A stretch of DNA of 41,489 nt from DATMBF01 sp035559595 (GTDB taxonomy: Bacteria > Bacteroidota > Ignavibacteria > UBA10030): positions 1 to 41,489 of the forward strand of contig DATMBF010000017.1 in NCBI GenBank assembly GCA_035559595.1, written 5' to 3'. Positions 25,249 to 34,698 of this stretch are shown in pieces (the first letter of the stretch is position 1; each line of letters starts with the position of its first letter). The notes below the pieces were generated by a model that did no database searches, was not told the origin of the DNA, and was given only the letters and a program-made list of their open reading frames with translations. Position numbers and translations under genes: made by a program.

Positions 25249-26648
25249 GGGATACACTCAACATAACGAATCCATTATTGATTGACATCGGTGGTTTGGC
25301 CGATGCCTTATCGGTGCAAGCGTACGTGGTGGGGGGATATGTCCGTGATGCGTTGCTTGGCCGGGAGGTCAAGGACATCGATGTTGTTGTCCTGGGCAGT
25401 GGAATCAAGTTTGCGAAGTCCTATGCGAAGAAGGCCGGCCGAACCAACCTGGTGGTGTATGAGAATTTTGGCACAGCGATGCTCCAGTTCGATGATGTGA
25501 AACTGGAATTCGTCGGTGCGCGAAAGGAAAGCTATCGAAAGGACTCCCGAAAACCTCTGGTTGAATCGGGTTCGCTTCACGATGATCTTTCGCGCCGCGA
25601 CTTTACCGTCAATGCCATTGCTGCGTCGCTCAACAAGCACACGTTTGGGACTATCGAAGATCCTTTTCGTGGCCGCGATGATCTCCGCAGCAAGCTGATT
25701 CGAACACCTCTTGATCCCGCTACCACGTTCGATGATGACCCGCTTCGAATTCTGCGTGCGTTGCGCTTTGCCTCGCAGCTTGAATTCTCGATTGATCCAC
25801 CTGTTTTGCAAGCGGCGAAAGCGATGAGGGACCGGCTGAAGATTGTTTCGCAGGAGCGCATTACCGATGAGTTTCTCAAGATCATGGCAAGCTCCCAGCC
25901 ATCGATTGGTCTGCAGTTGATGCATGATACCGGAATCCTTGATATCGTGTTTCCTGAAGTCGCGCAACTTGCCGGCGTGGATCAACGCAATGAGTACCAC
26001 CACAAGGATGTGCTTCGGCATACGCTGAAGGTTGTTGACAATATCAGCGAGACAACGGAGAACATCTGGCTGAGGATGGCTGCTTTGCTGCATGACATCG
26101 CCAAACCGCGTACGAAGGCATTCAAAGAAGGGATCGGCTGGACATTTCACGGGCACGAGGAGCTTGGGGCGAGGATGGTGAAACCGATTTTTCGACGGAT
26201 GAAGCTTCCCCTTGAGCACGTGCCGTACATTGAAAAGCTTGTCCGGCTTCATCTTCGTCCGATGGCGCTTGTGGACGAAGGCGTAACGGATTCGGCGATC
26301 CGGCGGCTTCTCTTTGAAGCGGGAGAGGATATCGATGATTTGATGAAGCTCTGCCATGCCGACATCACATCGAAGAATCCGCGCCTTGTCCAACAGGTGC
26401 GGCGGAATTATGAGCGTGTCGTAGAGAGGATGAAGGAGGTTGAAGAACGTGATCGCATGCGTGCCTGGCAGCCACCACTACGTGGCGAAGAAATTATGGA
26501 AGTCTGCGGCCTGCAACCTGGTCCGGCAGTGGGTCAACTCAAGAAAGAAATTACCGAAGCGATTCTTGACGGCCGTATTCCCAACGAACACGATGCCGCC
26601 CTCGAGTATTTGCTGAGAATCAAAGATGAGGTTCTCTCGCGCGTCTAA
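25245..26648 (+). CDS. cca: tRNA nucleotidyltransferase (CCA-adding enzyme) with HD domain
   Basis: The protein has 467 residues from the ATG at 25245, which overlaps the previous stop by four bases. The class II nucleotidyltransferase head has VVGGYVRDALLGREVKDIDV, where the two metal-binding aspartates lie. It is followed by DLSRRDFTVNAIA and DDPLRILRALRFASQ. The HD domain shows YHHKDVLRHTLKVV and AALLHDIAKPRTK. The enzyme builds or repairs the 3' CCA of tRNAs; HD-containing versions may also have phosphohydrolase activity. An upstream in-frame extension into the oxidoreductase gene is a shadow. A poly(A) polymerase role is a less likely alternative. Confidence 0.92.
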   Translation: MRDTLNITNPLLIDIGGLADALSVQAYVVGGYVRDALLGREVKDIDVVVLGSGIKFAKSYAKKAGRTNLVVYENFGTAMLQFDDVKLEFVGARKESYRKDSRKPLVESGSLHDDLSRRDFTVNAIAASLNKHTFGTIEDPFRGRDDLRSKLIRTPLDPATTFDDDPLRILRALRFASQLEFSIDPPVLQAAKAMRDRLKIVSQERITDEFLKIMASSQPSIGLQLMHDTGILDIVFPEVAQLAGVDQRNEYHHKDVLRHTLKVVDNISETTENIWLRMAALLHDIAKPRTKAFKEGIGWTFHGHEELGARMVKPIFRRMKLPLEHVPYIEKLVRLHLRPMALVDEGVTDSAIRRLLFEAGEDIDDLMKLCHADITSKNPRLVQQVRRNYERVVERMKEVEERDRMRAWQPPLRGEEIMEVCGLQPGPAVGQLKKEITEAILDGRIPNEHDAALEYLLRIKDEVLSRV

Positions 26649-26695
26649 TCGCCTTTGATTCCCGTCTCGAATTCAAGGACTTTTGGTCACATGTT

Positions 26696-28951
26696 GTGAA
26701 CAACGAATCACCTCACGTCAGGCACAGCCCGGTGCTTAGTCGTTTCTTCTGGATTGCGTTTTTTGTCGCATCGCATCTCGTCTTCTCCCAAACGACCGAT
26801 GTTCGGGGAGTTGTGTCGGATAGTGTGACGGGGCAACGTCTCGTCTATGCCAATATCCTGCTGAAGGGGACCGCGAGGGGAGCGACGACAAACTCCCAGG
26901 GGTTCTTCCTTCTCCCCAACGTTCCATTTGGAACTCACGAAATCATCATTTCCTATCTTGGCTATGTCCAAGAGCGCCGTACTATTGTCGTTCACAGCAA
27001 CGAAGCGCTCTTCCTCGGCATTCGACTGAAGCCCACAGCCATAGAAGCAGAGACAATCGAGGTGATCGGCGGCATGCGGAATCCCCTGCTCGAAACCAGC
27101 ACGAGTGTGCATGTTGTTGAGCCCGCACAGATTCGCCTGGTGCCCGTGGCTGTCCAGGAAGACCTCTTTCGCTCGCTGCTGATCCTGCCGGGTATGGTCT
27201 CCACGAGCGATGTGACCTCTCAATTCTATGTTCGGGGCGGGGCTGGAGATCAGAACCTCATTCTGCTCGATGGAATGAGGGTCTACAATCCCTACCATGC
27301 TTTTGGAATCTTTAGCTTGTTCGATCCTGAGATCATTAAGTCGACTGAAGTTCACCTCGGTGCGTTTCCGCCGGGTTATGGGGGAAGACTTTCTTCTGTC
27401 GTTAATTTGATTTCGCGCGAGGGTCGCGCAGACAGAATCAGCGGACGCGCGAATGCCAATTTTCTTGCCATGAACCTCAGGCTTGAAGGGAATGCGGAGA
27501 TTGTTGAGGACATGACCTGGCTTGCAAGCGTTCGAAAGTCGATCTCCGCCCGCCCGCTCCGGAATTTTCTTGGAAAGAATGTACCGATTGAATTCTATGA
27601 CAGTTTCGTCAAGGTGGGATGGCCGGCATGGGAAACGGGAAAAGTTGGCGTCACGGCCTTCTTCAGCGGTGACGACGTGCTCGATCCGAATCCCGAAGAT
27701 CCCAACTACCACTGGCGGAATTCGTCCGTGGGCATCTTTGCAGGTGGACTCATCTCACGGCGGACATTCGTGGAAGCTGTCGGGTATAGCGGCATTTATC
27801 GAATGGAACGAGATCCGAAACGTTCGCGGGTTATCTCACCTGCACTGACTTCGGTTAAAGAACTCGGGATTCGATCTTCAGCGACGTTCTACGGGGATGA
27901 TGGTGATCTCTATTTGCTCGGTTTTGAAACAATCTTTCCGACGATCCGATACGATTTCGTAAACCGACACGGGATTCACCTCCGCGTGGAAGAGCTGAGG
28001 CCGGAGATGGCCGGGTGGTTCCGCATCCTGGCCAAACGCGATCGCTGGCAATTTGATGGTGGGGTGCATGCAGACTTCTTTGCGCTCTTTAATTATGGCG
28101 GGGGATTTTCTGTTGCTCAACCGCGATTGAATGTGAGCTATCGCTTTCTGGAGACATGGACGGCCAAGGCGTCCTACGGAAGGTTCAGCCAAACGCTCAT
28201 CGCCCTCAACAACGAGGATGATGTGATCTCCGTCTTTCAAGGGTGGACTCGCATTCCCGAGAATGCGGGCTTTCAGAGTTCCTCGCACTATGTCATCGGA
28301 TTTGAAGGGTATCTGACGCCCGGTCTCTCACTGAACCTTCAATCGTACTACAAGGATTATCCGAGGCTTACGATCTATAACCGAGATCAAATTGACATTC
28401 TCGATCCTCAGTTCATCAACGTGCGTGGGGAGGCGTACGGGTTTGAATCTCTTCTGCGATACGGTCATTCTCTTATCGACGTGTACACGGCCTATACCCT
28501 TGCGTGGACGTTCGTGAAAACGTCTGGACTTACCTATTTTCCGAGGTATGATCGACGACATACGCTGAATGCGCTCTTCGTCGTCCATGTGCTGAAAGGA
28601 CTGGATATCGGCGCTCGGTGGGAGTTTGGGTCGGGATTCCCGTTTACGCAAACGATCGGCTATTATGACAGACTCCGAATGCAGAATATCTTTAGAAATC
28701 CGATGGATGATGAGACAGGTCAACCGTACACAATGCTTGGTCCAAAAAATGCGGCTCGTCTACCTTCGTATCATCGGCTTGATGCAAGCATCACCTACAC
28801 ATTTGAAATTGGGTTTCTTCGTGGAGTGTTAGGAGCATACTTCGTGAATCTCTCTAGTCGAAAAAACCTTTTCTACTTTGATCGAAGAACCGGCCAGGAG
28901 ATCTCGATGCTTCCTTTCACACCATCAGCAACATTGACGCTCGAATACTAA
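26696..28951 (+). CDS. TonB-dependent receptor with N-terminal carboxypeptidase-regulatory-like domain
   Basis: The 751-residue protein starts at a GTG; no in-frame ATG fits. It has a signal peptide to about residue 31 (FFVASHLVFSQ) and a CarboxypepD_reg-like domain at about 35-115 (VRGVVSDSVTGQRLVYANIL...GTTHE-like turn...GYVQERRTI). A TonB plug follows at about 130-250 (SQFYVRGGAGDQNLILLDG, VYNPYHAFGIFSLFDPEII, GRLSSVVNLISREG). The remaining part is a 22-strand-type barrel ending in an aromatic terminal strand (SATLTLEY). Such receptors import scarce ligands with TonB energy. The substrate is unknown. The stop overlaps the next start as TAATG. The receptor is at the short end for the group and lacks SusC-type features. 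Confidence 0.85.
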   Translation: MNNESPHVRHSPVLSRFFWIAFFVASHLVFSQTTDVRGVVSDSVTGQRLVYANILLKGTARGATTNSQGFFLLPNVPFGTHEIIISYLGYVQERRTIVVHSNEALFLGIRLKPTAIEAETIEVIGGMRNPLLETSTSVHVVEPAQIRLVPVAVQEDLFRSLLILPGMVSTSDVTSQFYVRGGAGDQNLILLDGMRVYNPYHAFGIFSLFDPEIIKSTEVHLGAFPPGYGGRLSSVVNLISREGRADRISGRANANFLAMNLRLEGNAEIVEDMTWLASVRKSISARPLRNFLGKNVPIEFYDSFVKVGWPAWETGKVGVTAFFSGDDVLDPNPEDPNYHWRNSSVGIFAGGLISRRTFVEAVGYSGIYRMERDPKRSRVISPALTSVKELGIRSSATFYGDDGDLYLLGFETIFPTIRYDFVNRHGIHLRVEELRPEMAGWFRILAKRDRWQFDGGVHADFFALFNYGGGFSVAQPRLNVSYRFLETWTAKASYGRFSQTLIALNNEDDVISVFQGWTRIPENAGFQSSSHYVIGFEGYLTPGLSLNLQSYYKDYPRLTIYNRDQIDILDPQFINVRGEAYGFESLLRYGHSLIDVYTAYTLAWTFVKTSGLTYFPRYDRRHTLNALFVVHVLKGLDIGARWEFGSGFPFTQTIGYYDRLRMQNIFRNPMDDETGQPYTMLGPKNAARLPSYHRLDASITYTFEIGFLRGVLGAYFVNLSSRKNLFYFDRRTGQEISMLPFTPSATLTLEY

Positions 28952-29880
28952 TGAAAAGCGCTCTCATCTCTTTAGTGTTTTTGGCGGGATTTCTCGGTTG
29001 CGATGAGCCGTTCAATGTGAAGGCAGATTTTGAGGAGCGAGTCGTCGTGTACGCGGTTCTTTCGAATCGTACAACCACATCGATTGCGCGCGTCTATAGG
29101 ACATACGACCCACCATCATTCGATCCTCTGGCCGTAACGACGGAAATGCCGGTGCGTAACGCGACCGTTACTGTATCCGAGGGGAGGAACACCTACCAAT
29201 ATGCCGAAACGACCCTCACACGCAAAGACAAAAGTCGGTATCTCACCGACATCGAGGCATATCACTATCGGCCGTTTGTTGTCCAGGCGGGGAAACAGTA
29301 CACCCTCAGCGTTGCCACCCAGCAGTTCGGGATCACCATGGCGACGACCTCCGTTCCTGATACCGGTGACCTGCGTTTTGAGGAGAGTGACCCCGATTTC
29401 CTCTGGGTTCTTGTGAAGCTGGGGCCGCAGGCGAAAGGGTATATGGTGCGGTGCTACATTGAGTTCCAGGCGACAGTTGGGGGACAGGTGCGGGAGTTTC
29501 GAATCGAGGTCCCGAGCGTGATTCTCTATTATATAGACAACACACGGTTCGGGGCCGAATATCCAACGTTGGTACGGCGAACCGGCATCGGAGGTCAGTT
29601 CTCACGATCTGACTATTCGGAGCTCGCCCTCTTTTCCAGACAGGGGTTTGAGATCATTCGTGAAAAGGTCGCGATGGAGTATCAAGGCGTAACGAACCAG
29701 CGAACGGTCTTCATTCTCACCCAAGCTGACGAGCATTTATACAATTACTACAATATTGTGAATGGATTTCAGGATCCTTATCTCGTCCGGCTGGATGAAC
29801 CTGATTACACGAACATTCGTGGCGGGGTTGGTGTTTTTGGCTCTTTCTTTGAGCAAACCTTCGTTTATGAAGTCCAATAA
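28951..29880 (+). CDS. DUF4249 lipoprotein, partner of the TonB receptor
   Basis: The 309-residue protein has a lipoprotein signal ending in GFLGC (C17). Its mature N-terminus (DEPFNVKADFEERVVVYAVL) and the following beta-rich pattern (NATVTVSEGRNTYQY, AGKQYTLSVATQQ, TSVPDTG) are those of DUF4249. It ends FGSFFEQTFVYEV, like the family's C-terminus. DUF4249 genes regularly follow TonB-dependent receptors in Bacteroidota, and the product is thought to act as a surface-exposed or periplasmic partner. The one-base overlap with the receptor supports coupled translation. Confidence 0.8.
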   Translation: MKSALISLVFLAGFLGCDEPFNVKADFEERVVVYAVLSNRTTTSIARVYRTYDPPSFDPLAVTTEMPVRNATVTVSEGRNTYQYAETTLTRKDKSRYLTDIEAYHYRPFVVQAGKQYTLSVATQQFGITMATTSVPDTGDLRFEESDPDFLWVLVKLGPQAKGYMVRCYIEFQATVGGQVREFRIEVPSVILYYIDNTRFGAEYPTLVRRTGIGGQFSRSDYSELALFSRQGFEIIREKVAMEYQGVTNQRTVFILTQADEHLYNYYNIVNGFQDPYLVRLDEPDYTNIRGGVGVFGSFFEQTFVYEVQ

Positions 29881-30067
29881 ACGCGTTTTGCTGTTGGATC
29901 ATTTCATCTGAGGAAACATTTTCCACCCATCAACAGTCCAACGATTCGAGCAAAACCTGTTAAATTCCTTCAATTCTTGAAACTTTAGGAAAATTCTGTC
30001 GTTAATAGGATAGCGTTTGCCGCTCCCGACAACCCGATATCAATTTCACTGTACAGAGGTAAAAACC

Positions 30068-31411
30068 ATGAAGATCTTCTTATCGATTCTTTTCGTTATT
30101 GTGCCAAATGTCCCTGCGCTTACGCAACCGAAGGTTTTAACAATGGCGCATGCCGTCGAAACAGCTTTGAGGCATAATTTGAATGTGCAGCAGGCGCAAA
30201 ATAATGTTGAGGCTGCTGAGGCCTCATTGTTGGCGGCATATGGAAGCTATTTGCCCACCGTTTCGCTTGGTGGCCAGTGGAGTCGGACACAGACAGTCGC
30301 TGCGCCAACAACACGCCTTGATTTCTTCGGTCGCCTTATAACCCTTGATGAACAGCGAACGATTGCAAATTCTTTTGGGACACAATTGAATGTGGACTAC
30401 ACGGTCTTTGACGGGTTCTCGCGTGAGGCTAACTGGACCAAAGCGAGCTCGAACAAGGCAAGTGCAGAACACACGATGAATCGCACAAAGCAGGCAATCG
30501 TGTTTCAAACAGAGAGTGCTTATCTCAACGTGCTCCGAACGGAACAACTGGTCCGTGTCAGTGAAGAGAACCTCAAACGTGGTCAGCGACAACTCGAGAG
30601 AATCATCGAGTCGAACCGGCTCGGTGCACTTTCCCTGGCCGATGTCTATCGCCAGCAGTCTGCCGTCGCCTCCGATGAACTCGCGCTCATTACCGCTCAG
30701 AACAATTATAACAAGGCGAAAGCTGATTTGATTGCTCTCATCGGTCTCGATCCTATGAATGAATACCAAATCGCCGATGCTTCGATTCAGAGCGACATCG
30801 ATCAAGCGGACATTGAGGGAACAGTTGAGCGATACCGCAATCAGCTGGAGATTCGTCGGAAGGCGCTTGCTGCTCGGCCCGACTACCACAGTTCCAGAGA
30901 AAATTATATTGCAGCGTCCTCCGGAGTTACGCAGGCGAGACGCGGGTACATTCCCACTGTACGGGCCTTTGGCTCATACGGTCTCTCCAACACCGTGCTT
31001 GAGAAGATCTCCGACAACAAGAGAATGCAATGGGGGCTATCGTTCTCCTGGTCCCTCTTTGACGGACTGCAAACGAATCAGGCGCTCCAGGCTGCGCAGG
31101 CACAAGAACGGAACGCCGAGCTTCTGCTTGCTCAAACCGAGCGCGCCATCAGCGTTGAGGTGAAGAAGGCTCTTCTTGATCTGGAGGCGGCACGGAAGCA
31201 GTATGAAGTTGCACAAAAGGGGCTCGTTGCGGCCGCTCAGGATCGAAGGATTGCAGAAGAGCGTTACAATGTTGGTTCCGGCACTCTCTTGGATTTGTTG
31301 ACCGCCAACGCAGGCCTTGTTCGGGCTGAAGCAGATAAGATTAACGCTGTCTATAACTATATCATCGCGAAGCGAAACGTAGAATACGCCGTCGGAGAGC
31401 GACTCTACTAA
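30068..31411 (+). CDS. TolC-family outer-membrane efflux channel
   Basis: The 447-residue protein starts at the ATG at 30068, with AGAGGT seven bases upstream. It has a signal peptide (MKIFLSILFVIVPNVPAL) and two outer-membrane-efflux-protein repeats. Each has long alpha-helical heptad stretches (HAVETALRHNLNVQQAQNNV; YEVAQKGLVAAAQDRRIAEE) and a strand hairpin (YLPTVSLGGQWSRTQ; YIPTVRAFGSYGLSN). The repeats trimerise into a channel-tunnel. It heads an operon with a MacA-like adaptor, an ATPase and two permeases, so it is likely the exit duct of that pump. The 187-base gap before it has no gene. Confidence 0.9.
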   Translation: MKIFLSILFVIVPNVPALTQPKVLTMAHAVETALRHNLNVQQAQNNVEAAEASLLAAYGSYLPTVSLGGQWSRTQTVAAPTTRLDFFGRLITLDEQRTIANSFGTQLNVDYTVFDGFSREANWTKASSNKASAEHTMNRTKQAIVFQTESAYLNVLRTEQLVRVSEENLKRGQRQLERIIESNRLGALSLADVYRQQSAVASDELALITAQNNYNKAKADLIALIGLDPMNEYQIADASIQSDIDQADIEGTVERYRNQLEIRRKALAARPDYHSSRENYIAASSGVTQARRGYIPTVRAFGSYGLSNTVLEKISDNKRMQWGLSFSWSLFDGLQTNQALQAAQAQERNAELLLAQTERAISVEVKKALLDLEAARKQYEVAQKGLVAAAQDRRIAEERYNVGSGTLLDLLTANAGLVRAEADKINAVYNYIIAKRNVEYAVGERLY

Positions 31412-31443
31412 TCGTTTTTTCCCCAGGGTAGGCTTAATCAATT

Positions 31444-32712
31444 ATGAAAACGACAAACGGAAAGAAGTCTAAGAAGAAAATTATCGTCTTCTCGATCATT
31501 GGAGTTGTTCTGGCAGCTCTGGTGCTGCTGGTGATTCTCGGGAGCAATCGAGAGAAGATCGTTACAGTCCAGACCGAGAAGGCTCAACGGAGAACCATTA
31601 CGCAAATCGTCACCGCATCCGGAAAGATTCAGCCCGAAGTTCAGGTGAAGATCAATGCGGAGGTCAGCGGTGAAATTATCGATCTCCCTGTGAAAGAAGG
31701 AGATCGGGTTCGGAAAGGACAGCTTCTTGTTCGAATCAAGCCGGATGCCTATCAGGCGCAGGTTGAGCGCTTTGAGGCGGCTCTTGTCATGCAGCGCGCG
31801 AACCTCACGAAGGCTGAGGCAGAATACAAGCGCATCGCGGAGCTTTTTGAGAAGAACCTCGTGTCGCAAGCTGAAATGGACATCTCCAAGGCCACGTATC
31901 AAAGTGCAAAAGGGGCGTTTGACCAGGCAAGCGCCTCCCTCAAAGAAGCACGAGAAACACTGGCAAAAACGTCGATCTACTCTCCAATGGATGGTGTTGT
32001 CAGTCAATTGCGATCTCAACTCGGAGAGCGAGTAAGTGGAAGCACGTTCACACAGGGGACGGAGATCATGACGGTTGCGGATCTGTCGCGAATGGAAGCT
32101 CGGGTTGACGTCGGTGAGAACGATGTGGTTCACATCTCACTCGGAGATACAGCGCGCATCGAGGTCGATGCGTATCCTGATCGGAAATTTGTTGGAATCG
32201 TTACCTACATCGCGAACACCGCAAAAACGCGAGGACTGGGAACGCAAGAGGAAATAACGAATTTTGAGGTGAGGATTCGGATGAACGAGCTGGAAAAGGT
32301 TCAGTTCCGTCCAGGTATGTCCATGACGGCTGACATCGAAACGGAAACACGCCGTGGGGTTGTTGCCGTGCCTATCCAATCCGTTACCGTCCGACAGCCA
32401 AAGGAAGAGGAAAATAAGCCGGAGGAGCCGGGTGAGGGCGAAGCAAGGTTGGCAACTGCAGATGCAAAGAAAAAGAAGGCCGAGGAGGAGGTACAGGAGG
32501 TCGTTTTTGTGGTTGTTGAAGGAAAAGTCAAGGCGGTACCGGTAAAACGTGGTATAGCGGACGATTCGTACGTGGAAATCACTACCGGACTTGACGAGGG
32601 GGTTGAGGTCGTCAGCGGACCGTTCAAAGCTATCAACAGAGAACTCGAAGACGGCACCAAAGTCAAAGTTGAAAACAAGACGGCAAAGGTTATGGCCGAG
32701 GCAAAGCAATAA
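31444..32712 (+). CDS. MacA/HlyD-like periplasmic adaptor protein
   Basis: The 422-residue protein has one N-terminal membrane anchor (residues about 14-36). Lipoyl halves follow (GKIQPEVQVKINAEVSGEI...RVRKGQLLVRI and TSIYSPMDGVVSQL) around a coiled-coil hairpin at about 105-175. A beta-barrel domain and a membrane-proximal domain complete it. It bridges the ABC transporter and the TolC channel. An unusual highly charged, Glu/Lys-rich low-complexity stretch at about 318-352 separates the barrel and membrane-proximal domains; typical MacA proteins lack it. It lies 32 bases after the TolC gene and 20 bases before the ATPase. Confidence 0.88.
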   Translation: MKTTNGKKSKKKIIVFSIIGVVLAALVLLVILGSNREKIVTVQTEKAQRRTITQIVTASGKIQPEVQVKINAEVSGEIIDLPVKEGDRVRKGQLLVRIKPDAYQAQVERFEAALVMQRANLTKAEAEYKRIAELFEKNLVSQAEMDISKATYQSAKGAFDQASASLKEARETLAKTSIYSPMDGVVSQLRSQLGERVSGSTFTQGTEIMTVADLSRMEARVDVGENDVVHISLGDTARIEVDAYPDRKFVGIVTYIANTAKTRGLGTQEEITNFEVRIRMNELEKVQFRPGMSMTADIETETRRGVVAVPIQSVTVRQPKEEENKPEEPGEGEARLATADAKKKKAEEEVQEVVFVVVEGKVKAVPVKRGIADDSYVEITTGLDEGVEVVSGPFKAINRELEDGTKVKVENKTAKVMAEAKQ

Positions 32713-32732
32713 TCAACAGAAGAGGACCACTT

Positions 32733-33458
32733 ATGACGCCAGTTATTCACCTGAAGAACATCACCAAAGTCTATACGATGGGGGATACCGATGTCCATGC
32801 CTTGGCCGGAGTTTCGCTGGACATCCACAAGAACGAATACGTTGCAATTATGGGACCATCCGGTTCGGGGAAGTCGACACTGATGAACATCATCGGCTGT
32901 TTGGATACGCCGACATCCGGTTTGTATGAATTCAACGGCGTGAACGTCAGCGACATGAACGATAATGAACTTGCGAAGATCCGGAACAAGGAGATCGGTT
33001 TTGTGTTTCAGACATTTAACCTCCTTGCCCGCTCAGATGCGCTCCATAATGTCGAACTTCCCTTGATCTACGGTGGTGTTGCCTCAGCTGAGCGTAAGGA
33101 GCGGGCTCGAGAGGCTCTTCGGAGAGTAGGACTCGAAGACCGGATGCATCACAAGCCCAATGAGCTTTCCGGCGGTCAACGTCAGCGCGTAGCAATTGCC
33201 CGAGCCCTCATTACTCGACCTTCAATCATCCTTGCCGACGAACCGACAGGAAATCTCGATACAAAGACCGGGGATGAAATCATGCAGTTGTTTGAAGAGT
33301 TGCACGAGGAAGGGAACACCATCATCTTGGTCACTCACGAGGAATACATCGCCGAGCATGCCGACCGCATCATCAGAATTCGCGACGGTAAAGTGGAGCG
33401 TGATGAACGCGTGAGAAACCGGAAGCGATTGAAAGCCAATGCGGGCGTTCTGGTCTAA
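32733..33458 (+). CDS. ABC transporter ATPase, MacB/LolD type
   Basis: The 241-residue protein has Walker A (MGPSGSGKSTLMN, about residue 42), a Q-loop (GFVFQTFNLL), the signature LSGGQRQRVAIARAL, Walker B (IILADEPTGNLD) and the switch histidine (LVTHEEY). It belongs to the lipoprotein-release / macrolide-export group of ATPases that drive mechanotransmission permeases. The ATPase is separate here, whereas MacB of Proteobacteria is fused to its permease. Its 3' end overlaps the next permease gene by 20 bases. Confidence 0.93.
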   Translation: MTPVIHLKNITKVYTMGDTDVHALAGVSLDIHKNEYVAIMGPSGSGKSTLMNIIGCLDTPTSGLYEFNGVNVSDMNDNELAKIRNKEIGFVFQTFNLLARSDALHNVELPLIYGGVASAERKERAREALRRVGLEDRMHHKPNELSGGQRQRVAIARALITRPSIILADEPTGNLDTKTGDEIMQLFEELHEEGNTIILVTHEEYIAEHADRIIRIRDGKVERDERVRNRKRLKANAGVLV

Positions 33459-34689
33459 CGTCTCCTTTTACCTCACGGAGTTTAAAGAAGGTCTCCAGAT
33501 CTCCTTTCAGGCGATCCGCGCCAACAAAATGCGGTCTGTCCTGACGACGCTGGGGATTGTCATCGGCATCGTTTCCGTGACGTTGATGGGGACGGCGATC
33601 GAGGGGCTGAATCGGGCGTTCAATGAAAGCGTGGGGAAGCTGGGCGCGGATGTGCTGTTCATTCAGAAATTTCCCTGGCAGAGCGATGAAGATTGGGCCG
33701 TTCTTCGGAATCGCCCGGATATTCGGTTTGAACACGCTAAGGCGGTGGAACGGAACGTTACGTTGGCTTCGAATGTCACAACGGTTGCCGGTGCTCTTCA
33801 GCCAGTCAAATATGCCAACAAAATTATTGAGAATGTCGTTGTTGTCGGCACCGATGATGAGTTCGACGATACACAGAATCTTTCTCTTACCCTCGGGCGG
33901 TTTATGTCCCCGGCCGAAGCCAACGGGGGAAGACCGGTGGTTGTCCTTGGGGCAGACGTAGCCGAAAACCTTTTTCCCGCAGAAAATCCTCTCGGTAAAA
34001 CCATCAAGGTAGGGAACTATTCATATCGTGTCCTTGGGGTGTTGGAGAAGCAGGGAAAATTTCTCGGAATGCAGAGTCTCGATAATCGGGTGTACGTTCC
34101 GATCAATCGGTTCTTTCGAGAGTTCAAATCATTTCGAGGCGGGCTTGAAATCTGGGTCAAGGCAAAAGACCGCGCGATTCTGGACGATGCAAAGGAAGAA
34201 GTTCGGGGAATCATGAGAAAGGCCCGCCGCCTTCCCCCGAAGGCAAAGGATAATTTTGCTATCAACCAGCAAGAGATCATCGTTCAGACATTCAATACCA
34301 TTGGCGGCGTGATTGCCGGTGTGGGGTTGTTCATCACGGGGCTTGCATTGTTCGTTGGTGGTATCGGCATTATGAATATCATGTTTGTCTCTGTGACGGA
34401 GAGGACAAAAGAGATTGGCATTCGGAAGGCGATTGGCGCTCCCCGGCGAACAATCCTTGTTCAATTTCTTGTCGAAGCCGCCGCCCTTTGCCTTATCGGC
34501 GGAATTATCGGTATTGCCATCGCCTTCCCGCTCAGCCTCATTATTGACACAGTGCTTCCAACGGCAATGCCGGTGAGCATCGTTGTCATCGCACTTCTCA
34601 TTTCCATCTTTGTTGGAGTCATTTCAGGATTCCTTCCTGCTTATCGAGCTTCCCGGCTCGATCCGGTTGATGCACTGAGGTACGAGTAG
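33439..34689 (+). CDS. MacB-like ABC permease 1 (FtsX fold)
   Basis: The 416-residue protein has one N-terminal membrane helix (LTTLGIVIGIVSVTLMGTAI, about residue 37). A large periplasmic MacB core domain spans about 60-275, followed by three C-terminal helices. Hallmarks of the family are GGIGIMNIMFVSVTERTKEI, GIRKAIGAPRRTIL and the terminal FLPAYRASRLDPVDALRYE. The start ATG at 33439 lies inside the end of the ATPase gene (20-base overlap). Together with permease 2 it probably forms a heterodimeric MacB-type unit. Confidence 0.92.
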   Translation: MRAFWSNVSFYLTEFKEGLQISFQAIRANKMRSVLTTLGIVIGIVSVTLMGTAIEGLNRAFNESVGKLGADVLFIQKFPWQSDEDWAVLRNRPDIRFEHAKAVERNVTLASNVTTVAGALQPVKYANKIIENVVVVGTDDEFDDTQNLSLTLGRFMSPAEANGGRPVVVLGADVAENLFPAENPLGKTIKVGNYSYRVLGVLEKQGKFLGMQSLDNRVYVPINRFFREFKSFRGGLEIWVKAKDRAILDDAKEEVRGIMRKARRLPPKAKDNFAINQQEIIVQTFNTIGGVIAGVGLFITGLALFVGGIGIMNIMFVSVTERTKEIGIRKAIGAPRRTILVQFLVEAAALCLIGGIIGIAIAFPLSLIIDTVLPTAMPVSIVVIALLISIFVGVISGFLPAYRASRLDPVDALRYE

Positions 34690-34698
34690 CAGCAAATC

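Noticed and set aside
25308..26393. Long minus-strand reading frame (361 codons) opposite cca
   Set aside because: It is basic, low in family motifs and fully covered by the well-supported cca gene on the other strand.
26708..27712. Minus-strand reading frame of 334 codons opposite the TonB receptor
   Set aside because: Shadow of the receptor's plug and regulatory domain; composition is not protein-like.
29885..29956. Interrupted hairpin after the DUF4249 gene
   Set aside because: Two six-base helices with a 14-base bulge and no T-run; too weak to call a terminator.
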